From: Oxyruncus cristatus
Lineage: Eukaryota; Chordata; Aves; Passeriformes; Cotingidae
Assembly (NCBI GenBank): GCA_013399855.1
Contig: VXAY01001965.1
Location: forward strand, 434,423-498,422
Direction: 5' to 3'
DNA: 64,000 nt
The notes under the pieces were generated by a model that was not told the origin of the DNA, did no database searches, and worked only from the letters and a program-made list of their open reading frames with translations. The position numbers and the translations under genes were made by a program. How positions within the stretch are numbered: position 1 is the stretch's first letter; each line of letters starts with the position of its first letter. Of the stretch, positions 1 through 11,862 are shown one piece after another.

Positions 1-510
1 AAATGGACACAATAAGACAATTAAGTCTTGTTTATATACTATCATAGCAGTGCATGGGATTTCAGAGCCCTAAAGAAGACTACTCAACAGTGGGAGTGGC
101 TATAGCAGAGAGACAATGAGTCTTTAGATTTATTCATTTTTTTGCTAGTTAAATTAAGATTGGGTTTATTTATTGATTTAACTTCTGTACTAGGACAGTT
201 TTTAGAAGACAAAACATGGATGTAAAGAAGCGACTGTCCTATAAGATGAAGCTAAAGCAGTTTAAGTAGGCTACAGCTCAGAATGTATCCATTTTAGCAT
301 TTCAACTGAAGCACTTTACTGAGGTCGATTTAATCCTTCTTAGGCTTCCTTATAACACAACATCTGATCTCCTTTCCCAATGTTATTTTTTTATCTCCAA
401 GACCCTCTGTGAACTGGGGAACTGGATAGAAACCTTTCAAGTCAATGGAGTCTCATGTTCACATCCGAGCATCCAATCACATTTATAGTATCCCCTAAAA
501 TATTTAAATT

Positions 511-532
511 ATATANTATATATATATATATA
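511..532. repeat. (AT)n microsatellite
   Basis: The tract is a run of AT dinucleotides with one undetermined base at 516. It is a simple repeat that probably varies in length. The N suggests disagreement between reads or alleles at this spot. Confidence 0.9.
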
Positions 533-573
533 ACACATTTCATGGTCTTATAAGAGGCTGGATAAATACCTTT

Positions 574-608
574 ATATTATCTTGGATACTTTAATATTAT
601 CTTGGATA
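574..608. repeat. 15-nt direct repeat, period 20
   Basis: The motif ATATTATCTTGGATA occurs exactly at 574-588 and again at 594-608. It is a local near-tandem duplication with a 5-nt spacer and no coding meaning. Confidence 0.85.
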
Positions 609-2556
609 GCATGGTTAAGACACTATTTTCTCAAGTCTCTACGACACACGTTCTATATATGCTATCCATACTTCTTTTTCCTTGAATGAAATCTTAAACA
701 CACTTGGATTTGTGAGATAGAGAAGAATGAGAATTTTTTTTTTTTTGATGTCTGTATTTCCTAATTGAATCTTGTGGGATCTTTACATGAGTGAGGATGA
801 AGGAACAAAGAGATAGGACAAGAGGATAGTATCCATACTGTTCTAAAAACTTATGAGTCTCTTAGCCTGTTTTAAACAAATTTTAGAGAAAAGAAGGTAG
901 TTTTTCACAAACAGAACTGAGGAAAGAGTCTTTACTTAGGCTATCCCTGAGGGAAACTATACAAGATTGCAACTTCCCTCAATACATATTTTGCACAAAG
1001 GATAGAGGCAATGTAACTGTCCTAATCTATGGCAAATAGATAATCAAAGTCTGTGCATTAATAAGCACCAGAAATTCTACACTTTGATCAAAGTTCCTAT
1101 AGTGAAGAAGTCTGATAAGACTAAAGAAATCAGGTTTAGGCCCTACAGTTGTAGTAGAAAATAAAAACTCAAAATAAATTGAGACACATCCATTAATGGC
1201 CAGGTTTCATCAGTTCTTTTGGTTACGAAGGTATTTGTTGCCTCAGTGAAGCAGCTGGTTATGGCTTGGATCACATTATCACATTCTGCTCTATATTAGA
1301 AAAGCTGTGAGAAGTTCAATTCTCAGCACACTGATGATGGGCCATAATCTTTCTAAGAGTATTTTAAAAACACCTAACTCTGATCTAACTCTCTGCTTAC
1401 TGAAAAAATCTAATAACAGTTTTATGAACTTGTTTACTCTCAGTGTTTATCATGTAGCAGTTCATGGTAGGACTGTGGTTTGAATTTGGACTAGTAGTGA
1501 ATTAGACTAATTTCCAGCTGACATAAAATTTTTAGCTTGCTTTCATAAACTAAGCTTTCTTTTCAGAAAAAGGTCCACCAAAAAATAGGGCCAAATAAGT
1601 CAAAATAAGTCCTTCTGCTGCTATGGGATCCTTATCCACTGTGACAGCAGGAAGTCCAAGAGGGGACACAGCCTACAGCTATTATTTTAAAATCATTAGT
1701 CTCAAGGAGTGATTCCTGATTTCTCTACCACATGATGCTCAATGATATATCCACTGTGGTCACATCTCATCTTTTCTTGAGCACCTTTTCTTTATGTGCT
1801 CTTTCCATGAAGCACTTGGTCCTTGGCTTCTTTAAACCTAAGATAAACATTTCTTGTATATATGCGTAAGCACAGGTGAGTAGGAGGCCTAGTGGCTATG
1901 CGTCAACTTGCAGAACACGTTTAAGTCATGAAACCAATGCAAGTTTTGCATACCTCACCACATGGCACATGAGAGGTGAGATTATTTGAGGGTATAAAAC
2001 TTCTTACATAGTGCCAGAAAACTTTTTTTTGGTGGGGATCACTTCAAAGCTCATTCCACTGTACTTTCTGTAAATTGTTCCTGGAACAAAGCAGCCTCTC
2101 AGAATCCAACCCAATCCCGTTCTGAAGGGAACTAGATCATTTGGTAAGCAGTGACTGGATGAATCATTATTTGTGCAGTGAGGATGACAGAAGAGTAGGG
2201 GACCAGTGTCTGCTTTTGACAGTGTAGGGACATTTATGACCTCTTATAAAGTAATGAAGAGACTGAATGACATGGCACTGATTATGCTAATTAGATTCAT
2301 AAGGCAAAACAGAGATCCCATCCAGATCCACTATGAAAACCACTACTGACATGTGCTGTTCCTTTTTCTTTGTCTCAACATTGACTGGGAGAGTCAACAT
2401 AGCCAGAAGAATGCTCATAGTTAAAGAATAAAAAGTTCTGAAGGCCACCATTCAAATTAATACACTGACATAGTTTTTCTCACTAGGATGGATACAACCC
2501 AAAATACCATAATTTTTATAGCTGCTTTTTCAGCTTTTCAAGTAAGGGAGGTTTGG

Positions 2557-2608
2557 TTTTTTCCTTTTTTTTTTTTCCTTTTTTTCTTTTTTTTTTTTTT
2601 TTTTTTTT
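2557..2608. repeat. Long T-rich tract
   Basis: About 50 bases are almost pure T with a few C interruptions, followed by T/G-rich sequence up to about 2675. The 62-residue phenylalanine-rich ORF across it is low complexity, not a gene. It could be the poly(A) end of an old minus-strand retroposed copy, but I recognise no element next to it. Confidence 0.85.
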
Positions 2609-3743
2609 CTTATTGTTTGGTTAGGTGGTTTGGTTTGTTTTTTCTGTGGTTTTTATTTTTGTTTGTTTGTTTTTAAGGAATAAATATTTAAGAAATATAT
2701 AATTTTAGTCAAAATGAATAAGTGCATTCAAATAAATTCATTACATGGGTATACTTACCCTTACTAGTTGGTTTAAACTGTAGTTATTGAACATTTATGT
2801 TTGGTAACGATTTCAAAATTAAAATAATTTCAATTTCCTTTTAAATGCTTTTTCATTTAATTTTCTTCATTAAAAAGATTAGGCAATGTGTAGCTGTTAA
2901 GTAGACTGCCCATACCAATTCATTCTTAGGGGTAAAAAGTATAAAAGTATGCTCCAAAGGCCAAGAATAAGATACAAAGAACACATATAGGAGTATGATT
3001 TAAAACCCCTTTAAATTTAGGTTAATAAAAAAAAAAAAGAATGGAAAAAGGATGCACAAAGAAAAATTACTCTTATTAGAAACAATTTCTGGATACATTC
3101 ATATCTTCTATTAAAAGAATAAAAGTCCCTTTTCTTGTGGTTATTCCCATTCCCAGCAGGTTTTTGTATATCCAAGTACTTAAGGAGTTAATCTTCTCTT
3201 TCAGCACATCAACTTGTTGCTTCCACGTTTACTGTTTGAACAGCAAAATTCCAAGTCTCTGATGAGACTCTGGGCTTAGCTGTCCTATATGCTCTCTGAA
3301 CACAGAGCAGTGTCTTTAGTCCCACTGGTAGAGGATATGGCAGGAATTAATACTGCCTGGAATAAAAGCTGTTATCTTCATATGTCAAGACAGTTGTTCT
3401 GAAAAAAAAGAAAAAGTATGTCAGAAAGGGGATGTTATGGGACAATCCCAACTCTTATGTCAAACCATGGCCTCATTCAAAATACATGACCAACACATTG
3501 TCTCAGGTAAAATATCCAGCTGAGTGGAATCTAACAAATCTTTAGATTCAGTTTATTATTTTTCTCCCTGAAGTTGCTGCTAGTACTAGAGAAAGAAAAA
3601 AAAAAAAGGAAAAGAGGAAGAAAGAAATGCCTGTATTTTTTCAGCCTTGGTGGTAGCCTGCTGATTTTCCATACTCTGCTGTGCTCCCTTGCCTATCTTC
3701 CATTCTACTTCAGCAGTTTTAACAGATGTATGTGGACCAGAGA

Positions 3744-3889
3744 ACCACAGAATATTCTGATTTGGAAGCAACCCACAAGGATCATTGAGTCCAATTCTTA
3801 AGCGAATGACCTATACAGGGATCAAACCCACAACCTTGGTGGTTGTGTACTATGTAGCACAATGCTCTAATCAACTGAGCTAATCTCAG
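3744..3889 (-). mobile_element. tRNA-Ile-headed SINE, TguSINE1-like, copy 1
   Basis: Read on the minus strand, the element begins at about 3889 with a tRNA-like head. An A-box-like segment (TTAGCTCAGTTG, 3872-3883) is followed by a B-box-like GGTTTGATCCC. The order and bases match tRNA-Ile(AAU), though the anticodon region has decayed. The second half is an unrelated tail ending near 3744 with the ATTCTGTGG type of end seen in CR1 LINEs. A tRNA-Ile head joined to a CR1-like tail is the structure known for zebra-finch TguSINE1. Such elements are transcribed by RNA polymerase III from the internal boxes and mobilised by CR1 reverse transcriptase. It is not a functional tRNA gene because the stems are broken and the 3' acceptor strand is missing. 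Confidence 0.8.
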
Positions 3890-4360
3890 GGCTCTCACTG
3901 GGTTGTCTTTTTTCTATGCATTTTAGTCACGCTTAAAAAGGTGCTCTGCTATCTACAACATTGTGTTTTCTACTGAAGAAATAAAATTGTATTCTCCATT
4001 AAAAATCAACTTTAGCCTTAGAAAGATTCAACTAGAAAGCAACATCAAAAGAACTCTACTGGCTGGCCTTCAATTACCAAAGTATGGAAATTCACGGTTA
4101 AAGGTAAAACCCATAAAACCTGAGTTCATCAGTACTCTCTGTGGGTAGTCTTAAGGCAATGACAAAGCATAAGCTGGCAGCAGGGCTTTGATTTTTAGCT
4201 GTGCTGTCTAGTTTGTTTCAGTCAGCAAAGTAATATTCTTTTCATTAAATATTTAATTTGAATTTTCCATGTTTAACTGCAATTTTTTTCAACTTGATAA
4301 AAAATCTTGTCTGCTTGGGGCCATTATGGTTGCACTGTCATTTTGTGCTGAATCTGTCCA
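3890..4360. other. Unique non-coding sequence
   Basis: This AT-rich stretch lies between the SINE and the polypyrimidine tract. A 61-residue ORF at 3963-4148 has no recognisable motif and looks like chance. I see nothing else. Confidence 0.5.
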
Positions 4361-4497
4361 TTCTTCTTCTCCTTCTTCCTTTCTCTTCTTCTCTCTCTTT
4401 TTCTTTTTTCTTCTTTCTTTCTTCCTACTTCTTCCTTTCTTTGCTTTTCTTTTCCTTTTCTTTCCTTCTTTTCTTTCTTTCTTACCACTTTCTTTGA
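4361..4497. repeat. Polypyrimidine (TTC/CTTT)n tract
   Basis: About 137 bases of the plus strand are nearly all T and C, in mixed TTC, CTTT and CCTT units with only a few A or G interruptions. Weaker pyrimidine richness continues to about 4565. The phenylalanine/serine/leucine-rich ORFs across it are translations of the repeat. Long homopurine-homopyrimidine tracts can form triplex (H-DNA) structures and often vary in length. Confidence 0.9.
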
Positions 4498-4689
4498 CTA
4501 GGCATTTATCTCCTGTTTCTTCTTCTTCTCACTCTCTGTTTCTCATTCATTTGCTGCCCTCCCCTCTTAAAAGGCTGCTGTATATCCAAACATTGTTTGA
4601 AATAAAGTATTTAAAAAGTGCATGCTTTAGGAAGGTGTGTTGACTTTTCTGTTCTATTTTATTTTTTTCTTACCTCTAATAAAGTTACT

Positions 4690-5894
4690 AGACCCCTGGC
4701 TTGGACCTTATTGACCTGCCAGCACGGGTTTAGGAAGGGCAGGTCCTGTCTGACCAACCTGATCTCCTTCTACGATCGGGTGACACGCCTGGTGGATGAG
4801 GAGAAGGCTGTGGATGTGTCTATCTGGACTTTAGCAAAATCTTCGACACCGTCTCCCACAGCATTGTCCTGAAAAAGCTGCAGCCCACGGCTTGGACAGG
4901 GGCACTCTGTGCTGGGTTAGGAACTGGCTGGAGGGCCGGGCCCAGAGAGTGNNNNNNNNNNNNNNNNNNNNNNNNNNNNNNNNNNNNNNNNNNNNNNNNN
5001 NNNNNNNNNNNNNNNNNNNNNNNNNNNNNNNNNNNNNNNNNNNNNNNNNNNNNNNNNNNNNNNNNNNNNNNNNNNNNNNNNNNNNNNNNNNNNNNNNNNN
5101 NNNNNNNNNNNNNNNNNNNNNNNNNNNNNNNNNNNNNNNNNNNNNNNNNNNNNNNNNNNNNNNNNNNNNNNNNNNNNNNNNNNNNNNNNNNNNNNNNNNN
5201 NNNNNNNNNNNNNNNNNNNNNNNNNNNNNNNNNNNNNNNNNNNNNNNNNNNNNNNNNNNNNNNNNNNNNNNNNNNNNNNNNNNNNNNNNNNNNNNNNNNN
5301 NNNNNNNNNNNNNNNNNNNNNNNNNNNNNNNNNNNNNNNNNNNNNNNNNNNNNNNNNNNNNNNNNNNNNNNNNNNNNNNNNNNNNNNNNNNNNNNNNNNN
5401 NNNNNNNNNNNNNNNNNNNNNNNNNNNNNNNNNNNNNNNNNNNNNNNNNNNNNNNNNNNNNNNNNNNNNNNNNNNNNNNNNNNNNNNNNNNNNNNNNNNN
5501 NNNNNNNNNNNNNNNNNNNNNNNNNNNNNNNNNNNNNNNNNNNNNNNNNNNNNNNNNNNNNNNNNNNNNNNNNNNNNNNNNNNNNNNNNNNNNNNGGGGG
5601 TTGGTCTCTTCTCCCAGGTAACCAGCAGTAGGACAAGAGGGCATGGCCTTAAGCTGTGCCAGGGGAGGTTTAGGTTAGATATCAGAAAGAAATTCTTTAC
5701 AGAGAGAGTAATCAGCCATTGGAATGGGCTGCCCAGGGAAGTGGTGGATTCTCCATCCCTGGAGGTTTTCAAGATGAGGCTGGACGTGGCACTTAGTGCC
5801 ATAGTCTGGTAACCGTGGTGGTATTGGATCAAGGGTTGGACTTGATGATCTCCGAGGTCCTTTCCAACCCATCTGATTCTATGATTCTATGATA
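4690..5894 (+). mobile_element. CR1 LINE, 5'-truncated, with assembly gap
   Basis: CR1 is the main avian non-LTR retrotransposon; its ORF2 encodes an endonuclease and a reverse transcriptase. At 4710-4800 the plus strand encodes the conserved RT segment HGFRKGRSCLTNLISFYDRV. A frame change near 4815 separates this from the following WTL(A)KSSTPSPTA region, so the ORF is broken. After the N gap, 5596-5812 encodes the typical C-terminus ([20 protein letters not shown], then [18 protein letters not shown]). The 3' UTR follows and ends in two ATTCTATG-type units at 5876-5894. It is a dead copy, truncated within RT at its 5' end as most CR1 copies are. It is fairly well preserved, so it is among the younger insertions here. 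Confidence 0.93.
4952..5595. other. Assembly gap of 644 N
   Basis: All bases are undetermined. Both flanks are the same CR1 copy in the same orientation, so the missing sequence is most likely the middle of its RT. The distance expected between the flanking motifs in a CR1 ORF2 is about 0.7 kb, close to the gap length. The long X-filled ORFs crossing the gap have no meaning. Confidence 0.95.
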
Positions 5895-8377
5895 AAGACT
5901 ATTTGAAGGGAAGAAAGGAGAAAATACTAAAGGAAACAGTTGATGCCAAGTCTCTTGATGCCAACAGTTCCTTGTTACATAAGAAAAATAGACAAGAAAA
6001 AGACTGTAGCCCAAAAGGATATTAGGGTTAACCTAATTGATTTATCAGAGCTTGAATTTCTCTCCTCATAGCTTGCTATTTTGTTCTGTCTCCAGAAGCA
6101 TCAGTAATTCTCAGAAGAAAGCAGATACAAAGGTGATTTTTTTTTTAGTCATTTTGTGAATCTGTGAATGTCTGTGTCTGTCAAAGGCTTCTTTTCATTC
6201 ATACTAGCAATAATTTCTTCTGCATTAAGTAGTCCATTTGTATAAGTGGAGGTCGTTAAAGCTCCTGTGAGGGTCTTGTGCAATATATTTGGAAGAGTTC
6301 CACTTGGATATGTTGCTATTCCCCATGTCTAATGTGTAATATTATTTCTGAAAAATGTTCACAGCACTGAAGACAAGGGAAGAAGGATAGTATTGTCGTA
6401 CTTTCTCCAAGGTTTTACGTAAGTCTGATAAGGATTTACTTCATACACTGTATTTCATATTCATAAGAAAAAAAACAATCCCCCATATTTATCTTCCTAG
6501 AATTCTAAGATGAAATTCAGTGCAATGTTTGTAGGAAGTTCCTTAAAATACTTAGCCTGAGGCTGAAAAAAGAAGCAAATATATTTGAGGTTATTGTTAC
6601 TTTTTCCTACTTCAGGGCTGAAAAGACCTCCAGTAACATTTATGTATTTTTGAAGGACCCACGATATCACAAATTCCTCAGCTTTTGAGGGATGATATCT
6701 CAGATTTTGTAACTTGGAAATCCTTCTCGGATGGATATTGAGAATTTTGCATGGTACAAAATATCCTAGACCTCTGTCCTGGCATAAAGAGGGTTTGGAG
6801 CAAAAGAAGCTATGATAATATTTTTCTGAGTGTAAATGATAATAAAATTGACTGAAGATATAACTGGTAACTAAAAAAATTAGTTTTTTTCGTGTATCTG
6901 AAAGCTTCCCAGCTAGTGATGGATGAGAGATCTGAAATAAATACATGTATACAGATTGCTTTAAACAGTGTCTTCTGTCTTTAATATTGAATCATACCAA
7001 TGCGCATTTTATTGTACTGGAAAGCTCATGTATGAAAACATTGTTATTTGTGTTCCTTATGGTTTTGCCTAAAGACAACGTCAGTTCCAAAGAGTTTGCC
7101 ATCTAAGTAAATAAGAGAGATACACAGAATATGGAATAATAAATACTAACAGTCATCTCATACTCCTATAAAACTTTGCTTTATGGGCTTCTGCAGATGA
7201 CAGCTAATAAAGGCTCTCTATACTTACACAGACAGACTCTAGCATAATACAGAGTCTTCTAATCTCATGGTTTCATTCATCTTCATCTACACACATTGAT
7301 GTCTCCTTCCTTTTTCTACATTCTCTTCCTCAAAGAGGTGTAGGAATAAAATCCACTTTTATCTGTGCTATTGCCAAATGGAACAACTTAGCAGCCTAAG
7401 AACAATTGACTTTCAGTATGTCTTAAGCTCATAAATGTCTTTTAACAAGTTCTTCTTGGCTATTCCTCAGTCTCATTCTGCCTGGTAAGTGTGCCTTAAT
7501 CCCCTTTGGGGTTGAGTCAAATTATTTCAGAAATTTAGATTTATTGGTGAAATCTAAAGATTTTTCTCAAATTATTGAGGAGACAATTTGCTGTCCAGAA
7601 AAGCGATTCAAACAGCTAGTTTTTAAATGCAAAATAACAGCTCATAAAATTGCTTTTTGGAACAACTCAATCACACAAATGCCTGTGTTTCTTCATTTTA
7701 CAACAAAAGTTTCCTTTGGGTTGTGTTGATATTAGCATCTGAGCACAATATATTTGTTTAAATTTATATTATTATTTAATTATTATTGTTTAAAGAAATG
7801 GTACCTCAGTTGTATTAAATTACCACTCTCCCATACAATTTCCAGGCTTGTTTAGGAGTTGGGAGAGGCTGGGCATCTTTCACAAAAGTAAGTCTGGAGT
7901 CAAGCCTCCTCTTTCAGGCAATTAAAAATGTTACCTAATATTCTTATGCTTATTGGACTCTGTGTCAGAGAACAGTTCTGGCCTCATTTAGTTGGCTAAT
8001 ATAGGTATGACTCACGTGAACTAACCTGTGCTTTCCGTGCATACACAGGTACATTTTTAGGTGGAACTATATGTATAGCTTTCTTCTAAGGTCTACTGTT
8101 ATACATCTTTTTACTAAAAAAGGGTGTGATTTTGTGAACGTATGAATGATTTTCAGAGTACAGAAAAAATCCTAGTGGCTATATTTTGAAGGAAAGTATA
8201 ACCCAAATCTAATGAGGAACACTGAATGAGGTGTTTATATCCTCAAAAGGGGCAGGTGTTCAAACATGTCTTGTTTGTAAATGATTGTTCCTGACAATTG
8301 TCTTGATCAGCATAACTGCAAGATATGTCTTTCTCTTAGCACTGACTACAAACCTAAGTACATAATTCTAACATTTC
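5895..8377. other. Unique non-coding sequence
   Basis: No repeat or exon is recognised. The longest ORF is a 149-codon minus-strand ORF at 6497-6946. It is rich in F, Y, K, I and S, has no domain I know, and crosses an AT-rich region. I treat it as a chance ORF. Confidence 0.5.
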
Positions 8378-8875
8378 AGAGAATCAACCGGGTTGGAAAA
8401 GACCTCCAAAATCATCAAGTCCAACCCTTGATCCAACATTGCTGTGCTTACTAGACCATGGCACTAAGTGCCACATCCACTCTCATCTTAAAAACCTCCA
8501 GGGATGGTGAATCCACCACCTCCCTGGGCAGCCCATTCCAATGTCTCTTTGTAAAAAATTTCTTCCTAATATTCAACCTAAACCTCCCCTGGTACAGCTT
8601 AAGACCATGCCCTCTTGTCTTATTGCTCGTTGCCTGGGAGAAGAGACCGATGCCCACCTGCAACCTCCTTTCAGGGAGTCGTAGAGAGTGATGAGGTCTT
8701 CCCTGAGCCTCCTCTTCTCCAGGCTAAACAACCCCAGCTCCCTCAGCCTCTCCTCATAGGACTTGGGTCCCTTTACCAGCTTGGTTGCTCTTCTCTGGAC
8801 CTGCTCCAGCATCTCAATATCCTTCCTGAACTGAGGGGCCCAGAGGTGGACACAGTACCCCAGGTATGGTCTGGA
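8378..8875 (-). mobile_element. CR1 LINE 3' fragment
   Basis: The minus strand encodes the end of CR1 ORF2 in two overlapping frames. The first has [20 protein letters not shown] and [20 protein letters not shown] near 8690-8810. The second has [20 protein letters not shown] to [20 protein letters not shown] at 8460-8660. A frameshift between them marks a pseudogene. The 3' UTR continues to about 8378, where only part of the terminal tail (AGAATCA on the plus strand) remains. The 5' truncation is near 8875. Its 3' region closely resembles the copies at 5596-5894, 39798 and 52715, so these probably belong to related subfamilies. Confidence 0.93.
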
Positions 8876-9780
8876 GTTTCATATGATCCTGTGGGGATGG
8901 AGCTTTTAGTTTTCAGTGTATTATGGTGCTCTGATTCATTTGGTCTCCTTGGCCAGTCAGCTTAGGATCACTGTAGAGTTAATGGAGAGAAGTAATTACT
9001 CTTAAGGTGCATTTATCTTAGCTTGTCTGCGTTTAGTCAGAAGATTCACACCTCAGAAGTGACAGTTCTCTTTACTACTTCTAGGAGAAATCTAGCTCAG
9101 ATTTAACCACTTAAATTTTACATATTTTAAGTGATGCTCTTCCCTTTCTCTGAATATGACTACAGATGTCTAAAAATGTGACCTCAAAATGTAAAGAATA
9201 AAATCCATTTCTTGAACCTTCTGAGAGTCTTTGGAAGACACGGGCTATGAACATGTTGGATAAGCTGACACATTCATTTTCTGCAACTATGGGTATTCTT
9301 TAGACTTCAAAAATGGTTCAGATCCTTTATTTGTTCATAATGAAATAACTAAAAAGTAGAAATTCCTGCTAGATTTAGTTGCTTAAATTTCAGAAGATCT
9401 GAGGTTGTCCTGTGACATGAGAATTGATTTCCTAAAACAGTGGGACCGAACATTAACTTAGTAATAGCTTGTTTGCAAATATGTGTGATTCTATAATTTT
9501 CATCACATTCATTAATAGAGCTTCAGCTACCTAAAGGCACCCTTAATTCACAAAAGAACACAGCAATTAGCTTCTTGTATTTTTTTAACTACTAGATCAG
9601 AGAGAAAAACTTTCTAATCTCCCTATTTCTATTGCTTTGTGCTTTTGTGGCATCGAAAACTGTAAATCATGACAATAGAATAACTTTTAAGGAGAAAAAA
9701 GGACAGTGACAATTTAGTTGAAATGGAGGCTGTTTAAAGTCATCAGCTTCATCTATCAGAGCTTAGAACTGTAAACACAA
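8876..9780. other. Unique non-coding sequence
   Basis: This is AT-rich sequence between a CR1 fragment and a solo LTR. I see no exon, RNA gene or named repeat. Confidence 0.5.
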
Positions 9781-10328
9781 TCGTCCTGATTTCAGCCAGG
9801 ACAGGGTTAATTTCTGTAGTAGCCAGGAGGGGTAGGGCCAGGACATGGAGATTATTCTATACCATCTCACATCATTGCTGGGGACGGGGGAAAGGGAGTC
9901 TCTTCCAGGGAGAATGAGTTTCTTCCTGTCGAGTAAACGTGGTGTCCTCCCGAGTCAGGAGGAGTGTTTGGGTAACGCTGGTTCTGAGCTGGAGGGAATG
10001 GTTTGGTGGCATTGATTCTGAGACAGAGTGAGTGATCAGGGTAGAGCGACTGCAGTTGGGTTACAGGCTCTGCATGAGCATTTTTGCATGTGAATCACTC
10101 TCTCTTTTGTATATCTGTTCGTAATTTTGTTGATGTTACTGTTTGTTTTCTTCGTTGTTTCCAGTAAATTGTGCTTTTCTTAACCTGTAATCTTCACCTT
10201 TTGTGCCTCCAATTCTCCTTTTCAGCCATCTTCAGGGGGAAGGAGAGAGGGGGAGGGGAGGGATCAATTGGCAGTGTGGTTTTAGGTGGGAACACTAAAT
10301 TGGAGAATACTATTCCTAAACCACAACA
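9781..10328 (+). mobile_element. Solo LTR, avian ERVL-like
   Basis: The block is visibly richer in G than its surroundings. It starts near 9784 with TCCTGATTTCAGCCAGGACA and ends near 10328 with AAACCACAACA. It contains TTTTGTATATCTGTTCGTAA, CAGTAAATTGTGCTTTTCTT and TTTTGTGCCTCCAATTCTCC in that order. This matches what I recall of avian ERVL-type LTRs, with U3 first, a GTAAA-type polyadenylation region, then a purine-rich U5. No primer-binding site follows it and no polypurine tract precedes it. I read it as a solo LTR left by recombination between the two LTRs of a provirus. The 5' TG is degraded, and I could not find a clean target-site duplication. The ORF at 10171-10362 lies inside it and is not a gene. 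Confidence 0.8.
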
Positions 10329-11862
10329 ATACTTACTTAAAAATATTGTAATAAATATTTAGTATAATAAACAACACAGGACAACATGAGCATTAATTAA
10401 ATTATTAACTGAAATTTCCTACCACTGATTTTGCCTTCTACTTGTTGAGATACAGAAAATTGCCTGTGGAAGTATAGAAAAGTGACAGAAGCACAGCAGG
10501 ATTCCCAGAGGTGGAAGCTTTTCCTCTCATTACCACTTTGCCCCATTCTTTACAATTACAATTTGTCCAAGGAGTTGGCATGTAAGCCTATCTGTTTTGA
10601 TAGCCTTATTTCAAACTTGAGTTACTGGTGATGTTACTAGCCAATTCTCACAAGCCCTACAGAGTGATAAGACTAATAGGAGAGAATGATGAATGAGTGT
10701 AAAAGCAAGACTCTAGACTAATTATAATTTAAAAAAAAAAAAGACTGTGAAAGGAAAGTAGTTCTTTGCCATCAAGAGAGGAAAGAAATATGAACATCTT
10801 TGGATCATGCAGTTCAGATGACTTAAGGCAATTCATAACCAATTGCTAAAATAGAATATACTGTCAGCAAACAGAAGTACAAGGAATGGTAACTGAAAAC
10901 AGGTTTGTCAATATATCTTCCATAATTTAGTAGAGTATTAAACTGAATGTGTTAAACTGTATAGTATTCAGAAATATGGGTAAAGCAAAATTGAGAGCAT
11001 GCTACTACTGTAAAGCAATCCTGCAAAGAAATGTAGGTCTGTTAAGTGAAGTTGTGTTTACCAGGTTATCTGTCTGCCCTTTGGTTTTTAAAGATCTGAG
11101 AAAAAATGCACCTGGGCTTGACACTGAAAGCCGCAAAGGAAGGGCCCCACATGTCTTTCTGTTTTATCTTTATGGAATCACAGCCTTTTCATTGCCTAGT
11201 GTTCCTCCAGTCATATAATAATGTTCAGTCATCAAATGACTGTGGATCAAGTTATCCCTTCAGAATTAGTTTGGTTTGGTGTAGGTCTTCCATAGGTATG
11301 CTTGTTTATACAATGAGGGACTTCATAAATTTGGCTGTATCAGTGGTTTTTCAAGGGTCCTCCAGATAATATCCTGATGCTGTAGGACAAAAGGAGGTCT
11401 GTACTCATATTCAGTTGTGATTAAAATGCTTGGTGCCAGGAACCACTGTGTAGTCAGTTGTCTTCTAAATGCAATGAAGCACAAATGAGATCTGATGTTG
11501 AACCAAGTACAGAGACATAAAATATGAGCAGATATAAGATCAAATTACTCTTTATAAGAGAAGAGGTGTTACCTTTAAAGATTTTTCTTATTTCTAGCAA
11601 TAGAAGTAATACTTATCTACATAAAGACACTTCACAATACTGTTTAGGTAAAGCATACTTCATTTCTCATCCAAATCTGAGTTTGTAGTATTACTGCGAG
11701 TTTGGAAAGATTCCTTTTTTTTTTTTTTCAGTCCTAAAGTCACTTCACCTCACCAATAGAAGTGATTAATTCTATGCAGGTTTTTTAAAAAGCCTGGATC
11801 ATGAAATGACTTGTCCTGCCTTGGTGATAAATTCAAAGATACCTAATTTAAGGCTAACACAT
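10329..11862. other. Unique non-coding sequence
   Basis: AT-rich sequence lies between two LTRs. Two overlapping ORFs of under 90 codons (10949-11218 and 11106-11369) show no motif. An A-tract at 10731-10742 and a T-tract at 11715-11729 are simple repeats. Confidence 0.5.

Larger units (their letters stand above)
1..3743. other. AT-rich non-coding sequence, no gene seen
   Basis: I see no exon, RNA gene or nameable transposon here. The six-frame translation gives only short ORFs without domain character. The longest near the end are lysine/phenylalanine-rich and come from A- and T-tracts around 2557-2608 and 3590-3615. A 15-nt near-tandem duplication sits at 574-608. One ambiguous base lies at 516. 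The sequence could be intergenic or intronic. Confidence 0.6.

Noticed and set aside
3820..3889. A tRNA-Ile gene on the minus strand
   Set aside because: The cloverleaf is incomplete, the anticodon arm is altered and the head is fused to a CR1-like tail, so it is a SINE head.
4258..4643. Phenylalanine/serine/leucine-rich ORFs resembling membrane proteins
   Set aside because: They translate the polypyrimidine repeat; the apparent hydrophobic segments are low complexity.
4820..5832. Long ORFs of 239-333 codons spanning the N gap on both strands
   Set aside because: Most of each ORF is undetermined sequence read through as X. The real parts are CR1 sequence or its antisense.
6497..6946. 149-codon minus-strand ORF
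   Set aside because: AT-rich composition, no recognisable domain, no splice or promoter context. A chance ORF is the simplest reading.
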